A stretch of DNA of 64,000 nucleotides from Aquimarina rhabdastrellae (GCA_947387485.1 CANDNT010000014.1:27096-91095), one strand, 5' to 3'. Positions 41,919-53,070 are shown, counted from the first letter of the stretch. Numbers and translations: made by a program. Notes: a model not told the origin generated them from the sequence alone.

Positions 41919-42812
41919 CTAAAATAAATCCAAAGTTGCTTGACCTGATTCTCCTGGAATAGTTAATGTAGTACCTAATTCACTATTCAATTTCTTAATG
42001 ATATATTTTGATAACAATGGAGACTCAACTTCTAAGTTTTGATGTACAAAAAAATTGATTTCATTGATTCCTTGTGCTTTCCATTGCTTTATACGCTCAA
42101 ACCAATCCTCTAATCTTGTATAATCAGTAGAATGATTAGCTCCTACATATCTCACAAAAGCAGTTCCATTTGTTAATCGCATATGTAATAAATCTCTTCT
42201 TCCTGCTGTATCAGTTATAATATTGGCTACATTATAAGTTTCTAATAATTGATAAAGTTCTTGAGCCACTATCGGATCATTAAACCAATCTGTATGTCTA
42301 AACTCTATTGCTAATTTTATATCTCTAGGCCAATACTCAAGAAATTTGACTACCCTATCCATATATTTAGGAGAAAAATTACTGTGCATTTGTAGAAAAA
42401 TAGTATGTAATTTCTCTTTTAAATGTATGGCATTAGTTAAATATTGATCCACATAAGGTCTTACATCATCATTTAATCGTTTTAGGTGAGAAATGTTCTG
42501 TACAAGTTTAGGGAAAAATCTAAAATCATCTGGTGTCTTATCATACCATTTCTTAAACTGATCTTCACCAAAGATTCTATAAAAGGTTGCATTTAATTCA
42601 ATAGCATTAAACTGATTTGCATAGTATTTTAATTCATCCTTAGTTCCTCTGGGATAAAATCCTTTTAAATCTTGCTTATTCCATTTTGCACAACCTATAT
42701 GAATTTCAAAAGTTTCTTTTTTAGCTTTATTAAGAATTTCTTTTGTTCCACTGTGATCTTTAGGGAATGTAAAATCAATATGTTCGGGATGTTGTACTTT
42801 ACCAAATTGCAT
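41919..42812 (-). CDS. DUF72 (YecE-like) protein
   Basis: 297 residues with the TIM-barrel DUF72 pattern: IHIGCAKWNKQDLKGFYPRG, YYANQFNAIELNATFYRIFG, FLQMHSNFSPKYMDRVVKFL, LAIEFRHTDWF, NIITDTAGRRDLLHMRLT. The family is widespread and its biochemical role is not established. It lies 72 bp upstream of the helicase gene on the same strand, and the divergent 136-residue gene lies beyond. The first ~25 residues extend a little beyond the usual DUF72 start. Confidence 0.88.
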   Translation of the reverse strand: MQFGKVQHPEHIDFTFPKDHSGTKEILNKAKKETFEIHIGCAKWNKQDLKGFYPRGTKDELKYYANQFNAIELNATFYRIFGEDQFKKWYDKTPDDFRFFPKLVQNISHLKRLNDDVRPYVDQYLTNAIHLKEKLHTIFLQMHSNFSPKYMDRVVKFLEYWPRDIKLAIEFRHTDWFNDPIVAQELYQLLETYNVANIITDTAGRRDLLHMRLTNGTAFVRYVGANHSTDYTRLEDWFERIKQWKAQGINEINFFVHQNLEVESPLLSKYIIKKLNSELGTTLTIPGESGQATLDLF

Positions 42813-42994
42813 TTTATAAACTTACTTATTTATACGCTCTTTACAAACTCATATCATAAAAATAACCTTTATAAAAAGCTTAAAAACCACTTATAAAACT
42901 ATATTTCAATTGTTTAAAAAAAGTTAACAACTCTTTTTTACTGTCTTAAAAAGCACTTTTTTTAAGTTGTATCTTTAATAAACCACTATATGAT

Positions 42995-43405
42995 ATGATG
43001 GATAGAAGAAGTAATTTATTAAAAATGCGTCCTCAAATATTATCCGCTAGGATTCATAATAACATGAGCGACGACGAACGTTTCCAAAATGAAACTTTAC
43101 GCCCTATTATTAAACTCCAAAATGATTTATTCATTGAGGTTTTTAAGAATTACATCCGAAAAAGAAAGAATCTATTCTATGATTTATCTCCTGAAGCAAA
43201 GCATAACTACATAGAAAATGCTATTCAAAAAGATATGAAATTTAGAAATAGTTTGAAAGGAATGATTATCGGACAATTTACTGTTGAAGAATATGCAACT
43301 TACATCCAGAACTCATCTGCTCTTAATAAAAGAATGATGAATATTGTTATCCAGCGATTACAAGCTAGTTTACAATTATTCGAATTAAGTACTTGTCCAG
43401 TATAA
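42995..43405 (+). CDS. Conserved hypothetical protein, 136 residues
   Basis: Helical, basic, no signal peptide: MDRRSNLLKMRPQILSARIH, NETLRPIIKLQNDLFIEVFK, SLKGMIIGQFTVEEYATYIQ. Proteins like this are common in Flavobacteriaceae and are sometimes labelled glyoxalase, but no VOC motif is present, so I do not use that name. It is convergent with the TPR gene across a strong hairpin. Confidence 0.65.
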   Translation: MMDRRSNLLKMRPQILSARIHNNMSDDERFQNETLRPIIKLQNDLFIEVFKNYIRKRKNLFYDLSPEAKHNYIENAIQKDMKFRNSLKGMIIGQFTVEEYATYIQNSSALNKRMMNIVIQRLQASLQLFELSTCPV

Positions 43406-43423
43406 CCAAATTTTAAAGCATAA

Positions 43424-43454
43424 AAAAACTGGAATTAAATTAATTCCAGTTTTT
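43424..43454. terminator. Bidirectional terminator
   Basis: A 14-15 bp stem AAAAACTGGAATTA/TAATTCCAGTTTTT between the convergent 136-residue and TPR genes. Confidence 0.85.
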
Positions 43455-43475
43455 AAATTTATAAGAAAACTCTTC

Positions 43476-44750
43476 TTATTTATTTTCTAATGCTTTTAAT
43501 TTTTCTTTCATGATATCCGCTTTAGGATCATCTAATTGATAGAAAATATTCATTAATGTACGTACAGCTTCTACATTTTCTGGGTTAGCTTTTAAAGCTC
43601 CTTCTAAATATGGTACTGCACTTTTATATACATTGTTACGCTCTTTCTTTAATACATCATATCTAGCATAATCTTTTGAAGAAGTTCCTAAACCATTCAT
43701 TTCTTCTACAATTTTCCCTTCTTTGCTTAAGATGATAGCTGCAATATTAATTTGAGCAGATCCATAATTAGGATTCAATTCTATAGCTTTTTTATAGTAT
43801 TCTAATGCTTCATCATTCTCTCCTAATTTAGAAGCACTTACTCCTAAGTTATAATATAAATCAGCATTATTAGGATCATTAGCTATAATCTCTTTCATTA
43901 ATTCTTTATACTTAGCCAAGTTTCCTAATTTGTACTGGATATCAGCTTCTGCTTGTAATAATCCATTATCGTTAGGATTCTCTTTTTTAGCATCTTCCAT
44001 AGCTTTAATAGCTTCTTCATTTTTACCTTGACTCATGTAAATCAATGCAATATTCTTTGCTATCTCACCTTTTTTAGAAGCAGACTGACGTTGCTTAGGT
44101 ACAATATATTCTCCAGCTTTTACTAATAAATCACGCTCAGACTTTGTAGAAAAAACTTTTTCTTTACCCGTTTTCTTTTCTGTAGCAACATACTCAGTTT
44201 GAGAACCGTCAAAGTTAAGTCCTTTTAACTCATTGTAATACTTTAACGCTGCATCATAATCTTTACCGTTAACTGCATTTGCAGCTGCATAATATAAGTA
44301 AATAGTATCTGCTTTGTTCGTTGTATATCCTAAATATAATTTGTCTGCAGCTCCTTTGTAATTTTTACCTGTTTGGTCTTTTACTGCACTGTTAATTAAA
44401 GCGTTTCTTACTGCTCCAATTCCTGTTTCAGCTTTAGGAGAAAACTTTACTTTTCCAGAAGTCTTTTCTACTTCTATAGTTTTATTATATGCATTAGCAG
44501 CTGTTTCATAATCTGCTAATGTAGCATTTGCTCCTGCAGCTGCATAGGCTTGTCCCTTCAAAAAGTAAAACTGAGCTTTTGTCTTACCATCAGCTGCTCC
44601 TAATTGCCCTTCTGCTGCCTTAAGTGCTTCTTTAGCTACATCTATCTTTCCTGATTTTAAAGCTTTTTGAGCTGACTTGATTGCTTGTTTTTGAGAAAAA
44701 CCTACAGCACTAGCCGCGAAGCATAACGCCATAAAAAATTTAATTTTCAT
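43476..44750 (-). CDS. Exported TPR-repeat protein
   Basis: 424 residues with a signal peptide (KIKFFMALCFAASAVGFS). Many tetratricopeptide-like helical pairs, clearest at NGLLQAEADIQYKLGNLAKY and ADLYYNLGVSASKLGENDEA, then LEYYKKAIELNPNYGSAQIN. It probably acts as a periplasmic scaffold. It lies 45 bp after gyrA on the same strand, and a terminator follows. The neighbourhood gyrA-TPR is common in Flavobacteriaceae; partners are unknown. Confidence 0.85.
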   Translation of the reverse strand: MKIKFFMALCFAASAVGFSQKQAIKSAQKALKSGKIDVAKEALKAAEGQLGAADGKTKAQFYFLKGQAYAAAGANATLADYETAANAYNKTIEVEKTSGKVKFSPKAETGIGAVRNALINSAVKDQTGKNYKGAADKLYLGYTTNKADTIYLYYAAANAVNGKDYDAALKYYNELKGLNFDGSQTEYVATEKKTGKEKVFSTKSERDLLVKAGEYIVPKQRQSASKKGEIAKNIALIYMSQGKNEEAIKAMEDAKKENPNDNGLLQAEADIQYKLGNLAKYKELMKEIIANDPNNADLYYNLGVSASKLGENDEALEYYKKAIELNPNYGSAQINIAAIILSKEGKIVEEMNGLGTSSKDYARYDVLKKERNNVYKSAVPYLEGALKANPENVEAVRTLMNIFYQLDDPKADIMKEKLKALENK

Positions 44751-44795
44751 TCTTGTGTGTGTTTAAAAATTATTGGGGTTTTATTATACGTTGTT

Positions 44796-47327
44796 TTAAT
44801 CTTTATCAATTTCTGTGCCATTATCTGAATCGTCAGTATTTACAGTAGTTTCATCTGTAATTAAATCTTCTTCATCGTCTACATTTTCATCATCATTGAC
44901 CACTTTTGCCACAGCTGCAATAGCATCTTTCCCTTTAAGGTTAATTAAACGTACTCCTTGAGTTGCACGTCCCATTACTCTTAATTCTTCTACAGCTAAT
45001 CGAATAGCAATTCCAGATTTATTAATGATCATTAAATCATCTGCATCTGTTACGTTCTTTATTGCTACTAATTCTCCTGTTTTATCGGTAATCGAAATCG
45101 TTTTAACTCCTTTTCCACCTCTATTAGTTACGCGATAATCATCTAGTTTAGAACGTTTACCATAACCATTTTCTGATACTACTAAGATATTACTATCCAT
45201 ATCATTCATAGTTACCATTCCTATAACTTCGTCATTCTCACTAGCCATACGAATACCTCTTACTCCTGAAGCACCACGCCCCATCGGACGTGTTTTTTCT
45301 TCTTCAAAACGAATAGCTTTTCCAGACTTTAACGCTAACATCACATGACTTTTTCCATCTGTTAATTTAGCTTCTAGTAACTCATCGTTATCTTTAATAG
45401 TAATCGCATTGATACCATTTGTTCTAGGACGAGAATATTGTTCTAATGAAGTTTTTTTAACTTGACCTTTACGAGTAGCCATAATGACATAATGACTATT
45501 AATGTATTCTTCGTCTTTTAGATCTTGAGTACAGATGAACGCTTTTACTTTGTCATCGTTTTCAATATTGATCAAGTTCTGTATTGCTCTTCCTTTTGAT
45601 GTTTTATTTCCTTCTGGTATTTCAAAAACACGCATCCAGAAACACTTACCTTTTTGAGTAAAGAACAACATGTATTGGTGATTTGTTCCTACAAAAAGAT
45701 GCTCTAAGAAATCTTGATTACGAGTAGTACTTCCTTTTTGTCCTACTCCTCCTCTATTTTGTTTCTTATATTCTGTAAGAGATGTACGTTTAATATATCC
45801 CGCATGAGAGATTGTAATTACAACCTTATCATTAGGAATCATATCTTCTATACTAAAGTTTCCTCCAGCATATTCTATTTGAGAACGTCTCTCATCTCCA
45901 TACTTATCTTTTACCTCTATCAATTCATCCTTGATGATATTCATTCTACGCTCTTTTCTAGCTAGAATATCTTTCAAGTCTTCGATAGTTTTCATGATTT
46001 CTTCAAACTCAGCACGCAACTTATCTTGTTCTAGTCCTGTAAGTTGACGAAGTCTCATTTCGACTATCGCTCTGGCTTGAATTTCAGATAAATTAAAACG
46101 TTCTATTAATTTTGTTCTAGCCTCTTCTGCGTTTTTAGATCCACGAATAAGTGCTATAACTTCATCAATATTATCTGAAGCAATAATTAATCCTTCTAAT
46201 ATATGTGCTCTTTCTTCTGCTTTCTTTAATTCATATTGCGTACGACGTACCACAACTTCATGTCTATGTTCAACAAAATGATGAATCATATCCTTTATAT
46301 TAAGTAACTGTGGTCTTCCGTTTACTAGAGCAATATTATTTACACTAAAAGAAGATTGAAGTGCTGTATATTTAAATAAGAGATTCATTACAATATTAGG
46401 AATTGCATCTCTCTTTAATATATATACTATACGCATTCCTTTTCTATCAGATTCATCTCTGATACTAGAAATACCTTCTATTTTTTTATCATTTACAAGC
46501 TCGGCTGTTTTCTTAATCATATCAGCCTTATTCACTTGATATGGAATTTCAGTAACTATGATACATTCTCTACCATTTACTTCTTCAAAATTGGCTTTGG
46601 CACGCATTACTATACGTCCTTTCCCAGTCTTAAAAGCCTCTCTTACACCATCATAACCATAAATAATACCTCCTGTAGGAAAATCAGGAGCTTTGATATG
46701 AGTCATTAACTCATCAATCTCTATATCGTTATTATCTATATAGGCTATTGTACCATCTACAACTTCACTTAAATTATGTGGTGGCATATTTGTTGCCATA
46801 CCTACTGCAATTCCCGAAGCTCCATTAATTAATAATCCTGGTACACGTGTAGGTAAAACTGTAGGTTCTTTAAGTGTATCGTCAAAGTTTAATGTATGGT
46901 CAACGGTATCTTTTTCTATATCTGCAAGCATATCCTCAGATATCTTACGCATTCTAGCCTCTGTATAACGCATTGCTGCTGGGCTATCTCCATCTACAGA
47001 TCCGAAGTTTCCTTGTCCATCTACAAGCATATATCTCAAACTCCATTCTTGAGCCATACGCACCATTGTATCGTATACAGAGGTATCTCCATGTGGGTGA
47101 TACTTTCCTAATACTTCTCCTACAATTCTTGCAGATTTCTTATGAGCACTAGTCGCTTTTACACCTAACTCATACATACCATAGAGAACACGTCTATGTA
47201 CGGGCTTTAATCCATCTCTTACATCTGGCAATGCACGTGACACAATGACTGACATCGAATAATCGATGTAAGCTGACTTCATTTCATCCTCTATATTGAT
47301 AGGTATTAGCTTTTCTCCTTCAGCCAT
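44796..47327 (-). CDS. gyrA: DNA gyrase subunit A
   Basis: 843 residues. N-terminal breakage-reunion domain with [14 protein letters not shown], the quinolone-determining region [18 protein letters not shown] and the catalytic tyrosine in AMRYTEARM. The C-terminal beta-pinwheel has GyrA boxes ([11 protein letters not shown]) and an acidic tail ([17 protein letters not shown]). In the quinolone region Thr stands at the position of E. coli Ser83 and the Asp87 equivalent is kept, so no obvious resistance change. With GyrB it introduces negative supercoils. The long acidic tail is usual in the group. Confidence 0.97.
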   Translation of the reverse strand: MAEGEKLIPINIEDEMKSAYIDYSMSVIVSRALPDVRDGLKPVHRRVLYGMYELGVKATSAHKKSARIVGEVLGKYHPHGDTSVYDTMVRMAQEWSLRYMLVDGQGNFGSVDGDSPAAMRYTEARMRKISEDMLADIEKDTVDHTLNFDDTLKEPTVLPTRVPGLLINGASGIAVGMATNMPPHNLSEVVDGTIAYIDNNDIEIDELMTHIKAPDFPTGGIIYGYDGVREAFKTGKGRIVMRAKANFEEVNGRECIIVTEIPYQVNKADMIKKTAELVNDKKIEGISSIRDESDRKGMRIVYILKRDAIPNIVMNLLFKYTALQSSFSVNNIALVNGRPQLLNIKDMIHHFVEHRHEVVVRRTQYELKKAEERAHILEGLIIASDNIDEVIALIRGSKNAEEARTKLIERFNLSEIQARAIVEMRLRQLTGLEQDKLRAEFEEIMKTIEDLKDILARKERRMNIIKDELIEVKDKYGDERRSQIEYAGGNFSIEDMIPNDKVVITISHAGYIKRTSLTEYKKQNRGGVGQKGSTTRNQDFLEHLFVGTNHQYMLFFTQKGKCFWMRVFEIPEGNKTSKGRAIQNLINIENDDKVKAFICTQDLKDEEYINSHYVIMATRKGQVKKTSLEQYSRPRTNGINAITIKDNDELLEAKLTDGKSHVMLALKSGKAIRFEEEKTRPMGRGASGVRGIRMASENDEVIGMVTMNDMDSNILVVSENGYGKRSKLDDYRVTNRGGKGVKTISITDKTGELVAIKNVTDADDLMIINKSGIAIRLAVEELRVMGRATQGVRLINLKGKDAIAAVAKVVNDDENVDDEEDLITDETTVNTDDSDNGTEIDKD

Positions 47328-47691
47328 AAAAAATTATTTAATTATTTATTTAACGCGCTAATTTAAGCAAATCCACGTAGTTTTCATGATTTTCTTTACC
47401 GTAAAATTTGTAATTTATTAACAACTTTTCCTTAAAACCCACTAATATCTCTAAGTCTTAATCCATTCTAGAAAAAATATTTTTTCTCACTTTCTTTTTC
47501 GTGTTATATGAAGTTCTTTTTATTTTTACAACATAGAGTTTTATGAATCAACATTTTAAACTTATTATTCTTTTTTAAATGGTAATTATTTAAATATTCT
47601 TTATAATTTAATAACATACGAAAAGGAATAGTTTTTGTATTAATCAAATTAAAAATTACTATTTTAGATAAAAAGAAAGGAAGGAAAGCGT
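47328..47691. other. Divergent gyrA-clpC intergenic region
   Basis: 364 bp, very A/T rich, holding the promoters of both genes. I find no exact TAnnTTTG box; TAGTTTTTG near 47630 has one extra base and might serve clpC. The purine run AAAGAAAGGAAGGAAA (47674-47689) just before the clpC ATG resembles a Shine-Dalgarno sequence. No gene or repeat is seen. Confidence 0.4.
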
Positions 47692-50244
47692 ATGGATGAT
47701 AATTTTTCGCCGAAAGTAAAAGATATTATAGCCTTTAGTAAAGAAGAGGCTTTGCGTTTAGGTCACGACTATATAGGTACAGAACATCTAATCTTAGGGC
47801 TATTAAGAGATGGTAATAGTAAAGCTATTGATATTCTCAACGCTCTAGAGATAGATTTAACACATTTGAGAAGAAAAGTAGAGATTCTTAGTCCTGCTAA
47901 TCCTAATGTAGCTATTAGTGCTAATGAGAAGAAGAATTTACATCTTACTCGTCAATCTGAGCGTGCTTTAAAAACAACATTTTTAGAAGCTAAACTTTTT
48001 CAAAGTACTATTATAAATTCTGCACATTTATTATTGTGCATTTTACGAAATGAAAATGACCCCACAACTAAACTATTAAATCGCCTTAAGTTAAGTTACA
48101 ATAGAATAAAAGAACAATTCAAATATATGTTAACAAGCGAAGATGATTACATAGATACACCTCAAGCTGAGTCTTTTTCTGATGAAGACGATACTTCTGG
48201 TGAAATCCCTAAGGACAACCCTTTTAACCCTCCTTCTGGCAGTAAAGTATCAAAGAAGTCTAAAACTCCTGTTCTAGATAACTTTGGACGTGATCTTACA
48301 GCTATGGCAGAAGAAGGTAAACTTGATCCTGTAGTGGGAAGAGCAAAAGAAATTGAACGTGTTTCTCAAATTTTAAGTAGACGTAAAAAGAACAATCCGC
48401 TACTTATAGGAGAACCGGGTGTAGGTAAATCGGCTATAGCTGAAGGTTTAGCTTTACGTATCGTAAAGCGTAAAGTTTCTAGAATCTTATTTGATAAACG
48501 TGTTGTTACTTTGGACCTTGCTAGCTTAGTCGCTGGAACTAAATATAGAGGCCAGTTTGAAGAACGTATGAAAGCGGTTATGAATGAGCTTGAAAAGAAT
48601 GATGATATCATCCTTTTTATTGATGAAATTCATACCATCGTTGGTGCTGGTGGAGCAACTGGTAGTTTAGACGCTTCAAATATGTTTAAACCTGCTTTAG
48701 CTCGAGGCGAAATTCAATGTATAGGTGCTACTACACTTGATGAATATCGCCAGTATATTGAAAAAGATGGTGCTTTAGAACGTCGTTTTCAAAAAGTAAT
48801 CGTTGAGCCTACTAATATTGAAGAAACCATTGAGATTCTCGAAAATATTAAAGAAAAATATGAAGAGCATCACAATGTAATATATACTGAAAAAGCGATA
48901 GAAGCTTGTGTAAAACTTACTAATCGTTATATGACAGACAGATTCTTACCAGACAAAGCTATTGATGCATTGGATGAAGCAGGTTCTCGTGTTCATATTA
49001 CTAATATTGATGTTCCTAAAAAGATTTTGGATTTAGAACGTCAGCTTGAAGAAGTAAGAGAGCTAAAGAATACTGTAGTTAAGAAGCAAAAATATGAAGA
49101 AGCTGCAAAACTTAGAGATGACGAAAAAAGCATCGAAAAAGAGTTAACTATTGCTCAAGAGCAATGGGAAAATGACGCTAAGCTTCATAAAGAAACTGTT
49201 ACCGAAGAAAATGTTGCCGATGTAATCTCTATGATGACAGGTATTCCTGTAAATCGTATTGCGCAAACAGAAAGTAACAAATTAGCAGAATTACCTGAAT
49301 TAATTAAAGGTAAGGTAATTGGTCAAGATGATGCTGTTGCAAAAGTTGTTAAAGCTATCCAACGTAACCGTGCTGGTCTTAAAGATCCAAATAAACCTAT
49401 TGGTTCGTTTATCTTTTTAGGTCAAACTGGTGTAGGAAAAACACAATTAGCAAAAGTATTATCCAAAGAACTTTTTGATAGCCTAGACTCTTTGATTCGT
49501 ATCGATATGAGTGAGTATATGGAGAAGTTTGCTGTATCAAGACTGATTGGTGCACCTCCAGGGTATGTAGGTTATGAAGAAGGTGGTCAATTGACTGAGA
49601 AAGTTCGTAGAAAACCTTATTCTGTAGTACTATTAGATGAGATAGAAAAAGCACATCCTGATGTATTTAATATGATGCTTCAAGTACTTGATGATGGATA
49701 TCTTACGGATAGCTTAGGTCGTAAAATTGATTTTAGAAATACAATCATCATTATGACTTCAAATATTGGAGCTCGTAAACTTAAAGATTTTGGACAAGGT
49801 GTTGGTTTTGGTACTTCTGCCAAAAAGTCACAAGCAGACGATCATGCTAAGGGAATTATTGAGAATGCACTTAAAAAGGCATTTGCTCCAGAATTTTTAA
49901 ATCGTGTTGATGATGTTATCGTCTTTAATACTTTAGAGCGTGAGCACATTCATAAGATCATCGATATCGAATTGAGTAAGCTATATGCTAGAATCAAAAC
50001 TATAGGCTATGATCTTAAACTTAGTGATAAAGCCAAAGATTATATCACGGAGAAAGGATTTGACAAGCAATATGGTGCTAGACCTCTTAAACGTGCTATT
50101 CAAAAGTATATTGAAGATGCTCTTGCAGAAGAAATCATTACTTCAAAACTTGAAGAAGGAGATCAAATCTTTATGGATCTTGATGAAAACACTAGTGAAC
50201 TTACTATCAAAATCGATAAACCTGAAGAATCTACAGAATCTTAA
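47692..50244 (+). CDS. clpC: ClpC-type AAA+ unfoldase
   Basis: 850 residues. N-terminal Clp repeat domain (1-145, FSPKVKDIIAFSKEEALRL, HDYIGTEHLILGLLRDGNSK), AAA domain 1 with Walker A GEPGVGKSA and Walker B ILFIDEIH, a UVR-like middle segment KQKYEEAAKLRDDEKSIEKE, and AAA domain 2 with GQTGVGKTQLA and VVLLDEIEKAH. The presence of the UVR motif and the length favour ClpC over ClpB. It unfolds proteins for the ClpP protease in the cytoplasm and is often stress-induced. It stands alone, with its own terminator at 50272-50296. Confidence 0.96.
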   Translation: MDDNFSPKVKDIIAFSKEEALRLGHDYIGTEHLILGLLRDGNSKAIDILNALEIDLTHLRRKVEILSPANPNVAISANEKKNLHLTRQSERALKTTFLEAKLFQSTIINSAHLLLCILRNENDPTTKLLNRLKLSYNRIKEQFKYMLTSEDDYIDTPQAESFSDEDDTSGEIPKDNPFNPPSGSKVSKKSKTPVLDNFGRDLTAMAEEGKLDPVVGRAKEIERVSQILSRRKKNNPLLIGEPGVGKSAIAEGLALRIVKRKVSRILFDKRVVTLDLASLVAGTKYRGQFEERMKAVMNELEKNDDIILFIDEIHTIVGAGGATGSLDASNMFKPALARGEIQCIGATTLDEYRQYIEKDGALERRFQKVIVEPTNIEETIEILENIKEKYEEHHNVIYTEKAIEACVKLTNRYMTDRFLPDKAIDALDEAGSRVHITNIDVPKKILDLERQLEEVRELKNTVVKKQKYEEAAKLRDDEKSIEKELTIAQEQWENDAKLHKETVTEENVADVISMMTGIPVNRIAQTESNKLAELPELIKGKVIGQDDAVAKVVKAIQRNRAGLKDPNKPIGSFIFLGQTGVGKTQLAKVLSKELFDSLDSLIRIDMSEYMEKFAVSRLIGAPPGYVGYEEGGQLTEKVRRKPYSVVLLDEIEKAHPDVFNMMLQVLDDGYLTDSLGRKIDFRNTIIIMTSNIGARKLKDFGQGVGFGTSAKKSQADDHAKGIIENALKKAFAPEFLNRVDDVIVFNTLEREHIHKIIDIELSKLYARIKTIGYDLKLSDKAKDYITEKGFDKQYGARPLKRAIQKYIEDALAEEIITSKLEEGDQIFMDLDENTSELTIKIDKPEESTES

Positions 50245-50271
50245 TTTTTAACAGATTCTTTATCATAACAG

Positions 50272-50296
50272 AAAGCCAGCTTTAATAGCTGGCTTT
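50272..50296. terminator. Bidirectional terminator after clpC
   Basis: Stem AAAGCCAGCT/AGCTGGCTTT, five-base loop, followed by TCTT; between convergent genes. Confidence 0.85.
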
Positions 50297-50325
50297 TCTT
50301 ATATTTATCTATAATAAAAGTATCA

Positions 50326-51354
50326 TTATTTATATCGTACTCTAGTCATAATAGGATAATGATCTGAGAGTTTAACATCATAGTTTTCAAAATCTACAAT
50401 ATCAAATTCTTTAGAGACCAGAATAAAATCTATTCGGATTGGGAAAAAGTTAAAATCAAAAGTTTGTCCAAATCCTTTTCCTATGTCTTTAAAGGTGTCA
50501 ACAACATTTTCCTGCACTATTTTATTATAGATATAAGAATATGCCGTATTATTAAAATCTCCGCTTATAATCACTTTATACGGTGATGTATTTAAATGCT
50601 CAATGAATCGCTCTGTTTGGTGTTGTTGCATTTTAAATGTAGAACCTATACGTCCTAATAGCTTCTCTGAATCTTCTTCTTTTAATTTCTCTACTTGCGG
50701 AGAAATTTTCAATGATTCTAAATGTACATTATACACCCTAATCGTATCACGGTCAACTACTATATCTATATAAATGATATTGTTTCCAGTATTTTCAAAA
50801 TCTAATGATCCTTTATTAATTATAGGGTATTGAGAAAATATAGCTTGTCCTGATTTACTTTTTCCTTTTTTAAGTTTTACATATTTGTATTTAAAATTTG
50901 TAAAATTAAGTTGTTTATTATCATAATATTCTTGAACACAAAATATAGCAGGATCTTCTTTGTTAACAAAGGTCATGATTTCTTCTCCTACACTTTCTGA
51001 TGCTATCCATTTATAATGATTAAACATTCTTACATTATAATTGAGTACAGAAATATCTCTTTCGCTATGATTTTTTCTAGTATTGCTTCCTAAATTATAT
51101 AATGATGTAATATGCGATGTCCCTATTAACAACACCAATAATGACAATAAGAATTGTTTTTTTAGTTTTATTATCCAGTAGGCCAAAAACAATACATTAA
51201 CTATAATTAATAAAGGAACCGTAAGACTAAATACAGACAATACGGGAAATGTATCTGGCGAGATATAGGGTAAGATGTACGAAAATAATAGTGTACAAGC
51301 TACTACCGAATTCATCAAAAAGATAAACTTATCAAGTAGCTTTAAATTTTTCAT
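50326..51354 (-). CDS. Membrane-anchored endonuclease/exonuclease/phosphatase-family protein
   Basis: 342 residues. Three hydrophobic segments at about 10-30, 40-60 and 67-85, then an EEP domain: ISVLNYNVRMFN, FCVQEYYDN (catalytic Glu), VYNVHLES, ISGDFNNTAYSY (GDFN motif) and VKLSDHYPIMTRVRY (SDH motif). Members cleave phosphodiester or phosphomonoester bonds of nucleic acids, lipids or sugars; the membrane anchor suggests an extracytoplasmic substrate. It follows the two rhomboid genes, a neighbourhood conserved in Flavobacteriaceae. Confidence 0.9.
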   Translation of the reverse strand: MKNLKLLDKFIFLMNSVVACTLLFSYILPYISPDTFPVLSVFSLTVPLLIIVNVLFLAYWIIKLKKQFLLSLLVLLIGTSHITSLYNLGSNTRKNHSERDISVLNYNVRMFNHYKWIASESVGEEIMTFVNKEDPAIFCVQEYYDNKQLNFTNFKYKYVKLKKGKSKSGQAIFSQYPIINKGSLDFENTGNNIIYIDIVVDRDTIRVYNVHLESLKISPQVEKLKEEDSEKLLGRIGSTFKMQQHQTERFIEHLNTSPYKVIISGDFNNTAYSYIYNKIVQENVVDTFKDIGKGFGQTFDFNFFPIRIDFILVSKEFDIVDFENYDVKLSDHYPIMTRVRYK

Positions 51355-51382
51355 TAGTGATGATATATTTTAATAGTGGTTA

Positions 51383-52288
51383 TTAATTATTCTTTCCTGA
51401 TTTAAACAGGAAATCCTTTTCTTGTTTTGTCAAACTATCGTACCCACTCTTACTTATTTTATCTAAAATTTTATCGATCTGCTCTTGTTGTTGAGATTTA
51501 GTATTTTTAGATACAGAAGTATTTGTTGTTTTATACTTCTTCTTTTTAAAATCTTCTGCTTTATATACTGTTTTTAACGGACTTCTAGGTTTAAACGAAA
51601 ACAATGCAATTAACTTATCCATCATATTTTCAAAACCACTACCTATATTCTTTTCTTTTTTAGCTTGTATAGCATACCAATACCCAAAAATAGCTCCTCC
51701 TAAATGCGCTATATGTCCTCCTGCATTACTCACAGGTATTCTCGCTATATCCATAAAAACAAAAAAAGCTGCAATCCACCAGAACTTAACTGTTCCTAAA
51801 AACATAAGTCGTACTCCCATATTAGGTATATAAGTCGCTATAGCAATCAAAATCGCCATTACAGCTGCCGATGCACCTATCATAGGTAAGCTACTTACAT
51901 TAGTAAATGCAGGAAATAGATTAAATGAAAGCATAAACAGTAAAGCTCCACTTATTGCACCTAAAAGATAAACTGTGAGTGCTCTTCTACCAGAGAAATA
52001 ATTAATGAAAAAGTTACCCGAAAAATATAGGATAATCATATTTGACAAAATATGCCATAAGTCTGCATGTACAAATGCATAGGTTATGATTGTCCATGGT
52101 TTAACTAGAAATGCCATTAATTCTTTAGGAAAACCTAGCCATTTTATTAAGGTTACCGGAGGTAATCCAAAAAGAAAAAATAAAGTTTTTAATAGAAAAG
52201 CTACCACATTGATAGCTATTAGTTTTTCTATTATTGAAAAGTTCTTGTATTTAAGTTTTAAATCCTCGTATATACTCATCTGTCCCAA
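51383..52288 (-). CDS. Rhomboid intramembrane serine protease (second of pair)
   Basis: 301 residues. Six-helix rhomboid core with the catalytic serine in MIGASAAVMAIL (GxS) and the histidine in GGHIAHLGGAIFGYWYA, plus the HADLWHILSNMIILYFSGNF segment. A ~90-residue basic tail (FKKKKYKTT..., ILDKISKSGYDSLTKQEKDF) extends into the cytoplasm. It cuts transmembrane segments of unknown substrates. It overlaps the upstream rhomboid gene by 13 bp. Confidence 0.92.
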   Translation of the reverse strand: MGQMSIYEDLKLKYKNFSIIEKLIAINVVAFLLKTLFFLFGLPPVTLIKWLGFPKELMAFLVKPWTIITYAFVHADLWHILSNMIILYFSGNFFINYFSGRRALTVYLLGAISGALLFMLSFNLFPAFTNVSSLPMIGASAAVMAILIAIATYIPNMGVRLMFLGTVKFWWIAAFFVFMDIARIPVSNAGGHIAHLGGAIFGYWYAIQAKKEKNIGSGFENMMDKLIALFSFKPRSPLKTVYKAEDFKKKKYKTTNTSVSKNTKSQQQEQIDKILDKISKSGYDSLTKQEKDFLFKSGKNN

Positions 52289-53067
52289 CGATGTTTATTA
52301 AACGAATTCTTTTTCCAGTACCACATCATAATAAACCCAAATAAAGCACCTCCTAGATGGGCTAAATACGCTGTATTAGACGGACTAAAAATAGATACTC
52401 CTGTCAATACCGAAAACAAATCCATAAGGATAATTGCAGGAATAAAATATTTAGCTTTTATCGGTATAGGTAGAAAAATCAGCATCAATTTATGATTAGG
52501 GAATAACATCCCAAAAGCTACCAACACTCCCATAATTGCTCCAGAAGCTCCAACTAAAACAGTTAAAAAATTACTTACAAAAGTATCTAGTGTATCTTGA
52601 TTTATTACAGATAACCAGCGTGTATCATATTTACCTTCATTTAATAACGCTAATATTTGCGATTTATCATATCCAGATTCAATTAATGTATTTAATATTG
52701 AATTAAACTGAAAATAATTATATCCTGCATGAATAAACAAAGCTCCTAAACCTGCTGATAAGTAGAAAAATATAAATTTCTTCTTTCCTAATTGTTGTTC
52801 TACTGGCGTTCCAAACATCCATAAGGCAAACATATTAAATAAAATATGTTGAAAATACACCGTACTACCTCCTGCTGTAGGTACATATGAGGCATGCATA
52901 AACATATGAGTAAGTACTTGCCATGGCTTGAACATATCATTTTGTGGAGCATGAAATGCAAATAAATTGGTAAAAATAGTACCTCCTTGTCCTATCGTAA
53001 GTGTCCCTATCCAAAAAAGAACATTTATAATCAGTAAATGTTTTACTGTATCTGAAATTCCTCTCAT
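52276..53067 (-). CDS. Rhomboid intramembrane serine protease (first of pair)
   Basis: 263 residues. Catalytic serine in VGASGAIMGVLVAFG, histidine in TAYLAHLGGALFGFIMMWYW, and QHILFNMFALWMFGTPVEQQ of loop 1/helix 2. It has a longer insertion after the third helix (FQFNSILNTLIESGYDKSQI...) than the following gene. It starts 3 bp before the mutL stop region ends and overlaps the next gene by 13 bp. Two adjacent, different rhomboids next to mutL are typical of this family of bacteria. Confidence 0.92.
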   Translation of the reverse strand: MRGISDTVKHLLIINVLFWIGTLTIGQGGTIFTNLFAFHAPQNDMFKPWQVLTHMFMHASYVPTAGGSTVYFQHILFNMFALWMFGTPVEQQLGKKKFIFFYLSAGLGALFIHAGYNYFQFNSILNTLIESGYDKSQILALLNEGKYDTRWLSVINQDTLDTFVSNFLTVLVGASGAIMGVLVAFGMLFPNHKLMLIFLPIPIKAKYFIPAIILMDLFSVLTGVSIFSPSNTAYLAHLGGALFGFIMMWYWKKNSFNKHRWDR

Positions 53068-53070
53068 TTC